Shown here one piece after another: positions 36,538 to 45,787 of a DNA stretch of 64,000 bases (position 1 is its first letter; the number at the start of each line of letters is the position of its first letter). The notes under the pieces were generated by a model. The model ran no database searches and was not told where the DNA came from. It saw only the letters and a program-made list of their open reading frames with translations. Source of the DNA: Pseudoprevotella muciniphila (GTDB taxonomy: Bacteria; Bacteroidota; Bacteroidia; Bacteroidales; Bacteroidaceae). Position numbers and translations under genes: made by a program. Where the stretch lies: the NCBI RefSeq assembly GCF_003265305.2, contig NZ_CP033459.1:248001-312000 (forward strand), written 5' to 3'.

Positions 36538-37221
36538 TTATCTTCCTCGTTGGTAACTGATTTCGAAGAAGCAAGGATAGACTGAACTGCTTTGGTTGGA
36601 TTGTCCGATGGTGCTCGGCACAATTACCCTGACAAGCGCTAATTCGTCATCTTTATTCGTAAGGCGTCCGAGGTTGATGTAGTTGATTGGCGTGAGCCAT
36701 CCAGAAGGTACGGATGATCCATAATAACTCAACATCACTCCACTTGTAAAGGTGCCGCTCAATGTGCCGTAATTATTGGTTACGTTGAGCACTTCCGGCA
36801 TGGCTGCATAGAGCAATGAGCGGTTTGTACTCTGAATAGAGTCGCCACCGATGTTGTATTCTATGTAGCGGCAGATTACAGTTGCCGATTCGCCTTGCTT
36901 GAGCGGTTCGCCGGTGCCTTTACGCACAATCTGCATGTAGAGCCCAGTCGTCGGGAAATAGACATATTCATTTTCCGAAACATTTGTTGTACTGTCGTTG
37001 GCAATGAACGTGTCGAGAGAAATTACCTTTATTGGTTTCACGCTCAGGCTGATACTGTTGGCATCGTTCACCTCGCACCCATTCTTGATGAATGCAGAAA
37101 CCAGTTTTCGCTCTCTTTCGCGCAGTTCTGCATAACTGTCGTCATCGTCTTTGCATGACGTAATGAATGCGAGCAAAGGCAGGGCGAAAAGAAGTGTTTT
37201 CAGGAGTTTGTTCATGTTCAT
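36538..37221 (-). CDS. DUF4827 family lipoprotein
   Basis: A 227-residue protein with a lipoprotein signal peptide: hydrophobic core then AFITSC with the lipidated Cys at residue 23, followed by acidic KDDDDS, typical of Bacteroidetes surface or envelope lipoproteins. The mature domain includes GLYMQIVRKGTGEPLKQGES and a C-terminal PINYINLGRL, with an FKBP-like layout characteristic of DUF4827. No catalytic residues are recognisable. It begins 4 bp after the small acidic protein gene on the same strand, suggesting an operon starting at trxA or at that gene. Confidence 0.75.
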   Translation of the reverse strand: MNMNKLLKTLLFALPLLAFITSCKDDDDSYAELRERERKLVSAFIKNGCEVNDANSISLSVKPIKVISLDTFIANDSTTNVSENEYVYFPTTGLYMQIVRKGTGEPLKQGESATVICRYIEYNIGGDSIQSTNRSLLYAAMPEVLNVTNNYGTLSGTFTSGVMLSYYGSSVPSGWLTPINYINLGRLTNKDDELALVRVIVPSTIGQSNQSSSVYPCFFEISYQRGR

Positions 37222-37225
37222 TAGT

Positions 37226-37549
37226 CTATTCTTCCAACTGTTCTTCGAAGTCCAATTCTGCTTCTACCACAGCAACGAGGTCGTCTGAGCTGAATGTGCA
37301 GAAGTTTTCTTTTTGGGCTTTCTGTGCAACGTATTCAGCCACTTCGTCGATGTTTACGTCAACGTAGCCATCTTCGTCGTTGTCGAATATGCCTTTTTCC
37401 GCATAGTATTCGGCTATAACGTCTATGATGTAATAGAGTTGCTCGTCGGAGAATTTGTCCTTCAGTTCTGCAGGCAGGTGATCCTGTATGTAACTCACTA
37501 CGTTGGCATCTTCTGCTGCGCCTTGGAGGATATCGTCGTCAGTATTCAT
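37226..37549 (-). CDS. Small acidic protein, unknown function
   Basis: A 107-residue, strongly acidic soluble protein starting MNTDDDILQGAAEDANVVSY (a GTG start 21 bp upstream is possible). It is predicted helical, with YYIIDVIAEYYAEKGIF, a DNDEDGYVDVNIDEV stretch that looks like a calcium-binding-type acidic loop but is not a full EF-hand, and a glutamate-rich end. I recognise no named family. It lies between trxA (79 bp upstream) and the DUF4827 lipoprotein (4 bp downstream). Confidence 0.68.
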   Translation of the reverse strand: MNTDDDILQGAAEDANVVSYIQDHLPAELKDKFSDEQLYYIIDVIAEYYAEKGIFDNDEDGYVDVNIDEVAEYVAQKAQKENFCTFSSDDLVAVVEAELDFEEQLEE

Positions 37550-37601
37550 AACAGTTTGATTATTTGGCACGTAAATATTCTTTTCCAGATTATTCCTGAG
37601 T

Positions 37602-37629
37602 GTTCAGATGTTCAGGATATGTTCAGAAT
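37602..37629. repeat. Short degenerate GTTCAG tandem repeat at the trxA 3' end
   Basis: GTTCAGAT, GTTCAGGATAT and GTTCAGAAT follow one another (periods 8, 11 and 9), reaching into the trxA stop codon. TTCAGAATC also pairs with GATTCTGAA inside the trxA C-terminal codons, so a hairpin forms across the gene end. Confidence 0.6.
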
Positions 37630-37943
37630 CAAAGCAGATTCTGAATTTTCTCTTCGAAAACAGATTTTGCTGCAGCACCCACTTGTTTGTCAACAACCTC
37701 TCCGTTTTTGATGAAAAGTATTGTGGGAATGTTGCGAACGCCATATTGTGCTGCGAGTTCGGTGTTCTCGTCAACGTCGCAGGCACCGATATTCACTTTG
37801 CCTTCGTATTCATCAGCGAGTTCATCGATGATAGGACCGACCATTCTGCATGGTCCGCACCATGTGGCGCTAAAGTCTATTACTACAGGTAAGTTACCTG
37901 CCAGAATGCTTTCAAAATTTGCGTCTGTAAATGTCTGTTTCAT
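37629..37943 (-). CDS. trxA: Thioredoxin
   Basis: A 104-residue thioredoxin with the redox motif WCGPC at residues 28-32, preceded by VVIDFSATWCG, and the cis-proline segment RNIPTILFI. It is a cytoplasmic disulfide reductase that recycles ribonucleotide reductase, peroxiredoxins and other targets. It lies 83 bp downstream of the end of dnaE on the same strand. The last codons overlap a short GTTCAG repeat. Confidence 0.96.
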   Translation of the reverse strand: MKQTFTDANFESILAGNLPVVIDFSATWCGPCRMVGPIIDELADEYEGKVNIGACDVDENTELAAQYGVRNIPTILFIKNGEVVDKQVGAAAKSVFEEKIQNLL

Positions 37944-38026
37944 TGTCTTGTTATTATTAGAAATTTGATTATAAGTTTGTTATTATCATTATCTGCAAAT
38001 ATCGTACCATAAACAGAAAGGTGGCT

Positions 38027-41000
38027 CTATCTTTCGTTTATAGTATATTTTATGCCGTTAATCATGTCGAGTTTGTCAACGAAGTGTCCCGTAACGTCCA
38101 CTGACAAGTTGCCCGACCTGAGCAGAACGGGGTGTGTCGTCTCCATGCCGGAGACAGAGAAGTAGAGCGGCACATCGCCCTTATGTTCTTTCAATATGGA
38201 CGACAGTTCTGTTATTGTGGATGCATCAGCATTGTTGAGGTTCAGGTGTATGGTGATGTCGTTTATTGCTGTAGATTTGATGTCGCTCATGTATTTTATG
38301 TCGTTGATTTGCAGGAACAAATCGTTACCAAAGCGTTTCTGCATCACCTTTGCTCTGACAAACAGATAACTGCCAATCGTCATATATCCGCCCCAGCGTG
38401 CCCAGTCCTCGCCCCAGAGTTTCAGTTCTCCGGATCCTTCGAAATCTTCCAGTTTTGCTATGCCATAAGGGCGGCCGTTCCTGTCATTGCCGCTTTTGAC
38501 GGATGTTACAATGCCGCCAAGTGTTACGTCTTGTTTCTTCAAAGCCGCTAAGTTGTCAATCTGAGAAAAGCGTGTGTTGCAAACTTTCTCAACGATGACT
38601 TTGTATTCCTGAAGCGGATGGCTTGAAATAAAGATACCAATAAGGTCCTTTTCTTTGTTTAGTCTTTCAAGGTCGCTCCATGTGGCATATTCTTCTGGAA
38701 ATGGAGGATGCGCCACTTCTATGGCATTTGTGCCAAAGAGCGATTGTTGCTGATTTTGCTTGTCCTGCTGGAAATGGTTGCCATATCTGATGAGCACATC
38801 AAGGAAATCGCCGCCTTTCGGGGCAGGTGTGACATATTGTTCACGTTTGTATTCGGAGAAACTGTCGAAAGCACCTGCAAGAACCAGACTTTCTATACTC
38901 TTACGGTTGACGGCACTGAAATTACACCTTTCCATAAATTCGTATGGAGAGTTGTATGGACCATTCTTCAGGCGTTCTTCTATGATGGCATCTGCTGCGC
39001 CGCTTCCCACGCCTTTAATGGCAGCGAGTCCGAAACGTATGTCGCCGTTTTCGTTGACACTGAATTTGCGCCGGCTCTCATTCACGTCTGGCGACAAAGT
39101 GCGAATACCCATTATTTTGCATTCGTCCATCAGTTTTGATATCTCAGAGATGTTGTCGAGGTTGCGACTCATGACGGCTGCCATGTAATGAGCAGGGTAG
39201 TGGGCTTTCAGATAAGCGGTCTGATAAGCCACCCACGAATAGCATGTGGCGTGGCTCTTGTTGAAGGCGTAGGAAGCAAAGGCGCGCCAGTCGTTCCAGA
39301 TTTTTTCCAAAGTTTTCTCGTCATGACCGTTTGATTTTCCGCCGGAAATGAACTTTGGATACATTTCGTTCAACTTGTTAATCAACTTCTTACCCATTGC
39401 TTTACGCAGGGTGTCGCTCTCGCCACGCGTGAAGTTGGCAATCTTTCTCGACAGAAGCATCACCTGCTCCTGATACACCGTGATGCCGTACGTGTCTTTG
39501 AGGTAGTCCTCCATGCAGTCGAGGTCGTACACTATAGCCTCTTTCCCTTGTTTCCTCGCAATAAACTGCGGTATGTATGCCATAGGTCCGGGGCGATACA
39601 ACGCATTCATGGCAATGAGGTCCTCGAATGTGGAAGGTTGAAGTTCGCGCAGATAGCGCTGCATACCTGTCGATTCAAACTGGAAAGTACCGATGGTGCT
39701 GCCGTCGCAGTAGAGTTGGTATGTGGCAGGGTCTTCAATATCGATGTTTTCAATGTCTATTTCCACACCGAGACTGTCCTTGATGTTGCTCAGGGTTTCT
39801 TTGATGATGCTCAGCGTCTTGAGCCCGAGAAAGTCCATCTTGATAAGTCCCGTGTCCTCGATGACTTTTCCTTCGTATTGCGTACAGTGGAGTTTCTCTC
39901 CTCCCTTGTCTGCGGCAACACTCACTGGCACCCAGTCGCTGATCTTGTCGCGGCAGATGATAAAGCCGCAGGCATGTACGCCTGTGTTGCGCACATTGCC
40001 TTCGAGCATCTTGGCATAGCGGATTGTGTCGCGGAGCAACGGGTTGTCGGACGCTTCTGCTCTTTGAAACTCAGGTACGTACTTCACGACATTCTCTAAA
40101 TTCATCTTTGTTGGCTTACCGTCGGGACCGTTGGGCAGTCTGTCAGGAATTTGTTTGCACAGTTCGTTGCTGACAGAAAGTGGTAGTTTCTCCACGCGTG
40201 CCACGTCCTTGATGGCCATTTTCGTCTGCATCGTGCCAAACGTGATGATATGCGCCACGTTTTCTGCGCCATACTTGTCGGTTACCCATTGCAGGACACG
40301 GTCTCTGCCGTCGTCGTCGAAATCTACGTCAATATCAGGAAGCGATATACGGTCGGGATTCAGGAAGCGCTCAAACAGCAGGTCGTACTTGATGGGGTCA
40401 ACCTGAGTGATGCCCAGACAATATGCCACGACACTGCCTGCCGCACTGCCACGTCCGGGACCTACACTCACGTCCAGTTCATTTCGGGCGGCTGCTATGT
40501 AGTCCTGAACAATAAGGAAGTAGCCCGGGAAGCCCATCGTCTTCATGATGTGCAACTCGAACTTCACCTGCTCTGCCACATTGTCAGGGATAGGCTCGCC
40601 ATATCTCCGTTTAGCGCCCTCGTATGCCAACTTGCCGAGATAGTCGGCTTCGAGTTTGATGCGGTAGAGTTTGTCGTATCCGCCGAGTTTTGAAATCTTT
40701 TTGCGCCCTTCTTCCTCCGACATAATCACATTGCCATTCTCGTCGCACGTAAATTCTTTGAAGAGGTCTTCTTCTGTCAGTTTTGCGCGATAGCCTTCCT
40801 CTGTGCCGAAGTCTTCAGGAATCTCGAAGTTCGGCATAATGGGTGCGTGGTTGATGTCGTAAAACTCCACCTTGTTTATGACTTCTATGGTATTCGACAG
40901 TGCTTCGGGCACATCGCTGAAGATGGCATTCATCTCCGCACGTGTCTTGAACCATTCCTGTTTGCTGTAGAGCATGCGGTTGGGGTCGTTGAGGTCCTTG

Positions 41001-41839
41001 CCGGTACTCAGACAGATGAGAAGGTCGTGTGCATCGGCATTCTCTTCGTCAACAAAGTGAACGTCGTTGCTGCAGATGAGTTTGATGTTGTGTTTGCTTG
41101 CGAGGTCGATGAGTACAGGATTTACTTTGGACTGCAACTCGTATGCCTCGCGGTTGGCACGCTGTTGCGGGTCGGTTACCTTGTGTCTCTGAAGTTCGAG
41201 ATAATAGTCGTCGCCAAATACCTTTTTGAACCACAGCACACTTTCCTCAGCCCCTTTTATGTCGTCGTTTAAGATTTTATTAGGCACCTCGCCTGCCACA
41301 CATGCAGAGCATACAATGAGCCCCTCATGATATTTTTCCAACTCAGCATGGTCCGTGCGCGGACGCATGTAATAGCCGTCCACCCAGGCGTTGGACACGA
41401 GTTTTACAAGATTGTGGTAGCCTGTGCTGTTTTTTGCCAGCACAATCAGGTGGTTACCACCCATGTCCTCTTTGGTTTCTTTGGTTTTCATGTCACGCCG
41501 CGCCACGTACATCTCACATCCGAAGATGGGCATAAAGTTTGCCTGCCGTTCGTGCTTGGCGATTTGGTTTCTCACTTCTTCTATTGCTGCCTCGCCAGCG
41601 CCTTGTTGCTGTAGCGTTTCCAGTTTCTCCTTTGCTTCTTTCAGCAGTGCAGCACCCTTGTTGCGCGTTTTCATGCTGACATCAAAGAATTCCTTGATGC
41701 CCATCATGTTTCCGTGGTCGGTAACGGCAAAGCCCCGCATACCATCCTTTACAGCCTTGTCTATCAGTTTCTGTATAGACGCCTGGCCATCAAGTATGGA
41801 GTATTGTGTATGTACGTGAAGATGAACGAAATCTTGCAT
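38027..41839 (-). CDS. dnaE: DNA polymerase III subunit alpha
   Basis: A 1270-residue C-family polymerase. The N-terminal PHP domain begins MQDFVHLHVHTQYSILDGQ with FAVTDHGNMMGIKEF. The palm has PDIDVDFDDDGRDRV near residues 497-511, carrying catalytic aspartates, preceded by SVGPGRGSAAGSVVAY. The fingers, helix-hairpin-helix and a C-terminal OB fold (VTLGGIVTSVKSGNDRNGRP near 1075) follow in order. ATG at 41839 is chosen over an in-frame start 48 bp upstream because it directly precedes the PHP motif. It is the replicative polymerase subunit. Confidence 0.97.
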   Translation of the reverse strand: MQDFVHLHVHTQYSILDGQASIQKLIDKAVKDGMRGFAVTDHGNMMGIKEFFDVSMKTRNKGAALLKEAKEKLETLQQQGAGEAAIEEVRNQIAKHERQANFMPIFGCEMYVARRDMKTKETKEDMGGNHLIVLAKNSTGYHNLVKLVSNAWVDGYYMRPRTDHAELEKYHEGLIVCSACVAGEVPNKILNDDIKGAEESVLWFKKVFGDDYYLELQRHKVTDPQQRANREAYELQSKVNPVLIDLASKHNIKLICSNDVHFVDEENADAHDLLICLSTGKDLNDPNRMLYSKQEWFKTRAEMNAIFSDVPEALSNTIEVINKVEFYDINHAPIMPNFEIPEDFGTEEGYRAKLTEEDLFKEFTCDENGNVIMSEEEGRKKISKLGGYDKLYRIKLEADYLGKLAYEGAKRRYGEPIPDNVAEQVKFELHIMKTMGFPGYFLIVQDYIAAARNELDVSVGPGRGSAAGSVVAYCLGITQVDPIKYDLLFERFLNPDRISLPDIDVDFDDDGRDRVLQWVTDKYGAENVAHIITFGTMQTKMAIKDVARVEKLPLSVSNELCKQIPDRLPNGPDGKPTKMNLENVVKYVPEFQRAEASDNPLLRDTIRYAKMLEGNVRNTGVHACGFIICRDKISDWVPVSVAADKGGEKLHCTQYEGKVIEDTGLIKMDFLGLKTLSIIKETLSNIKDSLGVEIDIENIDIEDPATYQLYCDGSTIGTFQFESTGMQRYLRELQPSTFEDLIAMNALYRPGPMAYIPQFIARKQGKEAIVYDLDCMEDYLKDTYGITVYQEQVMLLSRKIANFTRGESDTLRKAMGKKLINKLNEMYPKFISGGKSNGHDEKTLEKIWNDWRAFASYAFNKSHATCYSWVAYQTAYLKAHYPAHYMAAVMSRNLDNISEISKLMDECKIMGIRTLSPDVNESRRKFSVNENGDIRFGLAAIKGVGSGAADAIIEERLKNGPYNSPYEFMERCNFSAVNRKSIESLVLAGAFDSFSEYKREQYVTPAPKGGDFLDVLIRYGNHFQQDKQNQQQSLFGTNAIEVAHPPFPEEYATWSDLERLNKEKDLIGIFISSHPLQEYKVIVEKVCNTRFSQIDNLAALKKQDVTLGGIVTSVKSGNDRNGRPYGIAKLEDFEGSGELKLWGEDWARWGGYMTIGSYLFVRAKVMQKRFGNDLFLQINDIKYMSDIKSTAINDITIHLNLNNADASTITELSSILKEHKGDVPLYFSVSGMETTHPVLLRSGNLSVDVTGHFVDKLDMINGIKYTINER

Positions 41840-41939
41840 TGTTTTTCTGAATAATAATCGACTGCGAAGATAACAAATTCCACGCAATAATCAAGACGGT
41901 TGAAAGAAAAAACATTGTCTGAATTCCCACATGTTGCAT

Positions 41940-43010
41940 TCAGCCAAAATAGTAGTCCATTCGGCTGTTGAACAGGGTTTCTGTCTCCTTTACGGATTGC
42001 TTAATCAGTTCCTTTTGCTTCTCTATTGCCTCTATCTTCTTCGCAAATTGCTGTTGGAGGTGGAGAGGGGGGAGAGGCAAATTATACTGTTCCATACCAT
42101 GCTTTGTTAAATGAACCATTCCTATGCCATGAACATCGTTCATAAAGGTATTAGTCATAGTGTTTAGCAAATAACAATAAAACATTTTGTTAAGTTGCTC
42201 CTCATCAAACATAACTTTCCATATATGATAGTGATAAATGACTTTTTCTCCATTCCAAATAAAAGCACCAAATGAAGCAGACCACGCAAATAACAAATCT
42301 CCATTGTCGCAATACTTGTTATCTTCTAATTCCAAATCAGAATAATAGTAATTGCTATTGGTAAAGAAATTGCCAACTCTTAGAACCTTATACTTTCCTT
42401 CATCTAATAGTTCGTCTTGCTTATATGCTCTGCCATTTATAAGAGTAGATACTTCCTCTAATTTCTTAATTTCCCATCCCTTTTCATTCATTACAGGGTC
42501 ACCAAACATATCATAGAATATGGCTTGTGCGAGTTGTTCATATTCTTTGAGTTGTTCCTTTTTCTTCTCGATGATGCCCGAAAGAAGGTCAAGTTCAGAT
42601 ACTATACGCTCCTGAACGGGAAGAGGAGGGATGGGGATTTGTATTTCTTTAAGGAGTTTATAATGGCGTGAATATCCTAAACTTGGTATTTTGCACCATT
42701 TCAAATAATATAAGAAAAACTTGGCATTTAATTTGTCTATCGGTTGTAGTATCTTAACTCCATCTGCCCCAAGAACAAAATCAAAATCTATATATTTCAA
42801 TGTTCTAGTGTGGTCGCCAAATATCACCACAGGTTTATTGACCTTAAATACATCAGAACCATTATCCCAATAGCCAGAAATCATATCATCTTCTTGAGAA
42901 ATGATAGGATAGAGGCCTTTTCCTTTGTAGTCAGAAGATTGAACTTTAGTCGTATACTTCACCTTCTCAATGCTTTCTTCAAGTTTCCTATATATCCAAT
43001 TCTCTTTCAT
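41940..43010 (-). CDS. hsdS: Type I restriction-modification specificity subunit (HsdS), orphan
   Basis: A 356-residue HsdS-like protein with two target-recognition domains (about 1-110 and 175-290), each followed by a conserved helix. The first is IPIPPLPVQERIVSELDLLSGIIEKK and the second LPLPPLHLQQQFAKKIEAIEK, together forming the coiled-coil spacers that bind HsdM. Such subunits set the bipartite DNA target of a type I methylase. No hsdM or hsdR occurs in this window, and the flanks are dnaE and a hairpin-rich gap, so it is an orphan here. The middle is more AT-rich than dnaE, consistent with horizontal exchange of recognition domains. Confidence 0.88.
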   Translation of the reverse strand: MKENWIYRKLEESIEKVKYTTKVQSSDYKGKGLYPIISQEDDMISGYWDNGSDVFKVNKPVVIFGDHTRTLKYIDFDFVLGADGVKILQPIDKLNAKFFLYYLKWCKIPSLGYSRHYKLLKEIQIPIPPLPVQERIVSELDLLSGIIEKKKEQLKEYEQLAQAIFYDMFGDPVMNEKGWEIKKLEEVSTLINGRAYKQDELLDEGKYKVLRVGNFFTNSNYYYSDLELEDNKYCDNGDLLFAWSASFGAFIWNGEKVIYHYHIWKVMFDEEQLNKMFYCYLLNTMTNTFMNDVHGIGMVHLTKHGMEQYNLPLPPLHLQQQFAKKIEAIEKQKELIKQSVKETETLFNSRMDYYFG

Positions 43011-43129
43011 TTATTCCGAACAGTTATAGTCTTTCATGTTAACATTTGCTGTTTTTTGCTTATCGCAAAAATACGAAATAATTTGAAAACAATTATTGTT
43101 GTCCGCAAAACTTATTCTTGTCCGCTAAA

Positions 43130-43332
43130 ACGGGCTGAAAGTCCGTAAAGCCCATAGCACAGGGCAACGCCCTGGGGGATAAGGTCAATGGCAATGGCGC
43201 ACTGTAAGTGCAAAAGCAGAACGAGATCAGTATTGAAAAATAATATGGCTTTTGTCCTTTCAGGACGCAAATACTCATACGTCCACATACCCAAGGCGTT
43301 CCTTGGGCTATAAGCAGTAAGGCTTTCAGCCT
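43130..43332. repeat. Array of six short stem-loops, mostly with 3-nt loops
   Basis: ACGGGCT-GAA-AGTCCGT (43130-43146, one G:U), CAGGGC-AAC-GCCCTG (43160-43174), GCACT-GTA-AGTGC (43199-43211), TCCT-TTC-AGGA (43255-43265), CCCAAGG-CGTT-CCTTGGG (43290-43307) and AGGCT-TTC-AGCCT (43320-43332). Spacing is 12-43 nt. Similar hairpin-rich intergenic blocks recur in Bacteroidetes genomes (from memory, not checked). They resemble REP-like or RNA-structured repeats. Confidence 0.8.
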
Positions 43333-43612
43333 AATCAGCGTGCAGAAAATGATATATCAAAGTCAAAGCGTAAGCCCCTCATAACTCTGCTCATCCTAAA
43401 AGCACCTACGCAAACAGACTTGCGGCAGAGTTCTCGAAAATATTACCGGACACCAATAGAAAACAATAAGCATTCACCCCCTAATTTATACAGTCCGTCG
43501 CAAGGCCAGTGTCCTTGCCGAGCGATGTAATGGCAATAATCCAAGTCTGAGCGGCAATGTCCGTTTAATCCGCGTCCTTCGCGTTCTGAAACAGTGCGAC
43601 AGAGTGTTACAG

Positions 43613-43643
43613 TTTGCCAAAAAAGAAATAATTATTATTTTTG
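43613..43643 (+). promoter_or_regulatory. Promoter for the PD40-protein gene
   Basis: TTTG at 43613-43616, 19 bp, TATTTTTG at 43636-43643. It overlaps a possible TTG start at 43641 and therefore supports ATG 43659 as the real start. Confidence 0.78.
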
Positions 43644-43658
43644 CGATACAAACCGCTT

Positions 43659-44867
43659 ATGCTTGAACGATATCACATAACAGTGCACCGGGTCAGAGGC
43701 ATATTCCTATGCCTCGCCATCCTTACGTCTTCATCTTTGTCATCGCAGAATAACGTACAAATTGATGAATATGACTTTGATGGCAACGTAAAGTCGATAG
43801 TCAAGGATATGGCAGAAGCAAAAACGAAAGGGCAGGACACGGAAGCCATGCGGGCGAAGTTGTTTAGAAACGAACTGGGGCAGGCGCTGATGGGCAGGGT
43901 AAGCAATGTCATGATTGTTGACAGCGCAGTCATAGAGTACAGCCGCTTGCCGGAACTCTACCAAGACTTTACGATAACCATACGAAGTAACAACAAATGC
44001 TTTTCTTCTGTCTTTGAAAATTCCGACCGTACGCGTCGTTTAATACCGACTGTCGATGAGAAAGGCTTTCTGAAGATGGCAGAGTCGGTAAGAATTGGTT
44101 CTGATGCCTGGAGCCGTCCGGTCATGTTGCCTGAGTTTGAGCATGAGTCGGAGCAGGTGAATTTCCCATACCTTTCTGCTGATGGCAGGACGATGTACTA
44201 TAGTGTTCAGAACGAGCACACGCTCGGAGGTTATGACATCCTTGTTTCCTGTTTCGATGAAACGACGGGAAAGTTCAGCAATGGCGTCAATCTTGGTTTA
44301 CCCTTTAATTCTCCCTGGAACGATTTTCTCTTCGTATGGGACGAAACGTTGCGCTATGGCAAGTTTGCTACCGACCGCAACACACCTAAAGGCTATGTAC
44401 GCGTATATACCTTTGTGGAAGGCGACAGCATAAAGTTCCTTCAAGATGTTGATAATGAAAGCCGAAAGGTATTTGCCAGTACATGTCAACTCAAATCAGA
44501 CTCTCTTTCAAACGACCACGCCAGTCAGCATTTGAATGATTTACGCCAGGCAATCAAGCAGAAAACCAGCGACAGGGCAACAGTGAATACTTCTGGCAGA
44601 ATTGTAATTACGGATGACGTGGTCTGTTCCAATGATTCTGAACTAAAAAGCCCTAATGCCAGGAGAATTGCCGCAGATCTCAGGAAACAGGAAGCGATGT
44701 TGATCGATAAGGCGAGAATACTTGAAGAAAAGCGCAAAGCCTATCACAACGCACCGTCCGACCAGTTAAGGAAAGAGATACTGTCGATTGAAAGTGAAGT
44801 GGATAAACTTGAAACAACAATAGCGACGATGCTTATAAACATACGTCAGGCAGAAATAAAAATCTAA
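43659..44867 (+). CDS. Exported PD40/WD40-like repeat protein with C-terminal coiled coil
   Basis: A 402-residue protein from ATG 43659. The signal peptide ends in SLSSQ (about residue 29). A single recognisable PD40-like unit (VNFPYLSADGRTMYYSVQN then GGYDILVS) occurs near residue 165-190, as in OmpA-associated propeller proteins of Bacteroidetes. The C-terminal third is a charged coiled coil (LRKQEAMLIDKARILEEKRKAYHN ... IESEVDKLETTIATML). I cannot name a family. It is cotranscribed with the phosphorylase gene 12 bp downstream, though the functional link is unclear. Confidence 0.6.
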   Translation: MLERYHITVHRVRGIFLCLAILTSSSLSSQNNVQIDEYDFDGNVKSIVKDMAEAKTKGQDTEAMRAKLFRNELGQALMGRVSNVMIVDSAVIEYSRLPELYQDFTITIRSNNKCFSSVFENSDRTRRLIPTVDEKGFLKMAESVRIGSDAWSRPVMLPEFEHESEQVNFPYLSADGRTMYYSVQNEHTLGGYDILVSCFDETTGKFSNGVNLGLPFNSPWNDFLFVWDETLRYGKFATDRNTPKGYVRVYTFVEGDSIKFLQDVDNESRKVFASTCQLKSDSLSNDHASQHLNDLRQAIKQKTSDRATVNTSGRIVITDDVVCSNDSELKSPNARRIAADLRKQEAMLIDKARILEEKRKAYHNAPSDQLRKEILSIESEVDKLETTIATMLINIRQAEIKI

Positions 44868-44879
44868 AAACAGCATATT

Positions 44880-45758
44880 ATGAAAAAGTATTTTGAACCC
44901 TCAGAGTTGATAATCAACGACGACAATTCAGTATTTCATCTCCATCTGAAGCCGGAAGAACTCGCAGACAAGGTCATCCTCGTAGGCGATCCGGGACGTG
45001 TACCTACAGTTGCCGCTCATTTTGAGGAAAAGGAATGTGATGTAGAAAACCGCGAGTTCCATTCCATTACGGGAACATACAACGGCAAGAGGATAACCGT
45101 GCTGAGTACGGGTATCGGTTGCGACAACATAGACATAGTACTCAACGAACTCGACGCACTCGCCAATATCGACTTTCAGACACGTGAAGAGAAAGACCAA
45201 CTGCGTATGCTCGACATCGTGAGAATCGGCACCTGCGGAGGGTTGCAGGAGACTGTTCCCGAAGGCACGTTCATCGCCTCCGTAAAGAGCATCGGTTTCG
45301 ACGGTTTGCTCAACTTCTACGGCGGAAGAAACGATGTTTGCGACCTTGAACTGGAAGACGCTTTCATCAAGCACATGCAGTGGACTGGTAATCAGTGCAT
45401 ACAGCATCCTTACGTTATTGATGCCAATGCAGAACTGACAGAACGCGTGGCAGGTGATGATATGGTAAGAGGAATCACCGTGGCATGCGGCGGATTTTTC
45501 GGACCTCAGGGACGCGAGTTGCGCATTCCTTTGGCAGACCCGCACCAGAACGAAAAAATCATGTCGTTTGAGCACAAAGGGCTGAAAATCACGAATTTTG
45601 AGATGGAAAGTAGTGCCGTAGCAGGTCTGTCAAGGCTGTTGGGCCACCGCGCCATGACTTGCTGCATGGTCATAGCCAACAGAGTGGCACACCGCGCCAA
45701 CACAGGCTATAAGAACACCATAGACCATCTCATACAAATCGTGCTCGACAGGATTTGA
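44880..45758 (+). CDS. Nucleoside phosphorylase (uridine phosphorylase-like)
   Basis: A 292-residue phosphorylase of the PNP/UDP family I. Motifs include VILVGDPGRVP near residue 33, STGIGCDNIDIVLNEL, VRIGTCGGLQ (phosphate-binding Arg) and TNFEMESSAVAGLSRLLGHRA with the Met-Glu that binds ribose. These enzymes split nucleosides with phosphate to ribose 1-phosphate and base. The fold assigns it to the family, but uridine versus purine preference cannot be settled by eye. It is the second gene of the operon from 43659 and stops 30 bp before a 9-bp array. Confidence 0.85.
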   Translation: MKKYFEPSELIINDDNSVFHLHLKPEELADKVILVGDPGRVPTVAAHFEEKECDVENREFHSITGTYNGKRITVLSTGIGCDNIDIVLNELDALANIDFQTREEKDQLRMLDIVRIGTCGGLQETVPEGTFIASVKSIGFDGLLNFYGGRNDVCDLELEDAFIKHMQWTGNQCIQHPYVIDANAELTERVAGDDMVRGITVACGGFFGPQGRELRIPLADPHQNEKIMSFEHKGLKITNFEMESSAVAGLSRLLGHRAMTCCMVIANRVAHRANTGYKNTIDHLIQIVLDRI

Positions 45759-45787
45759 ACAAACAGTTTGTCATCTGATACCAAAGT

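Larger units (their letters stand above)
43011..43658. other. Gene-free interval, 648 bp
   Basis: No supportable gene. The left third contains a hairpin array (listed separately) and a repeated TTGTCCGC just before it (43099-43106 and 43118-43125). 43,333-43,612 has further short self-complementary pieces, for example CAAGG-CCAGTGT-CCTTG at 43502-43518, but no array. The right end holds the promoter of the next gene. Small open frames across the hairpin part are spurious. Confidence 0.7.

Noticed and set aside
39548-40099. 183-codon plus-strand frame inside dnaE
   Set aside because: Antisense to conserved polymerase motifs.
43093-43294. Two minus-strand frames of about 60 codons in the hairpin array
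   Set aside because: They overlap each other and the stem-loops, have no start context and show no protein-like conservation pattern.
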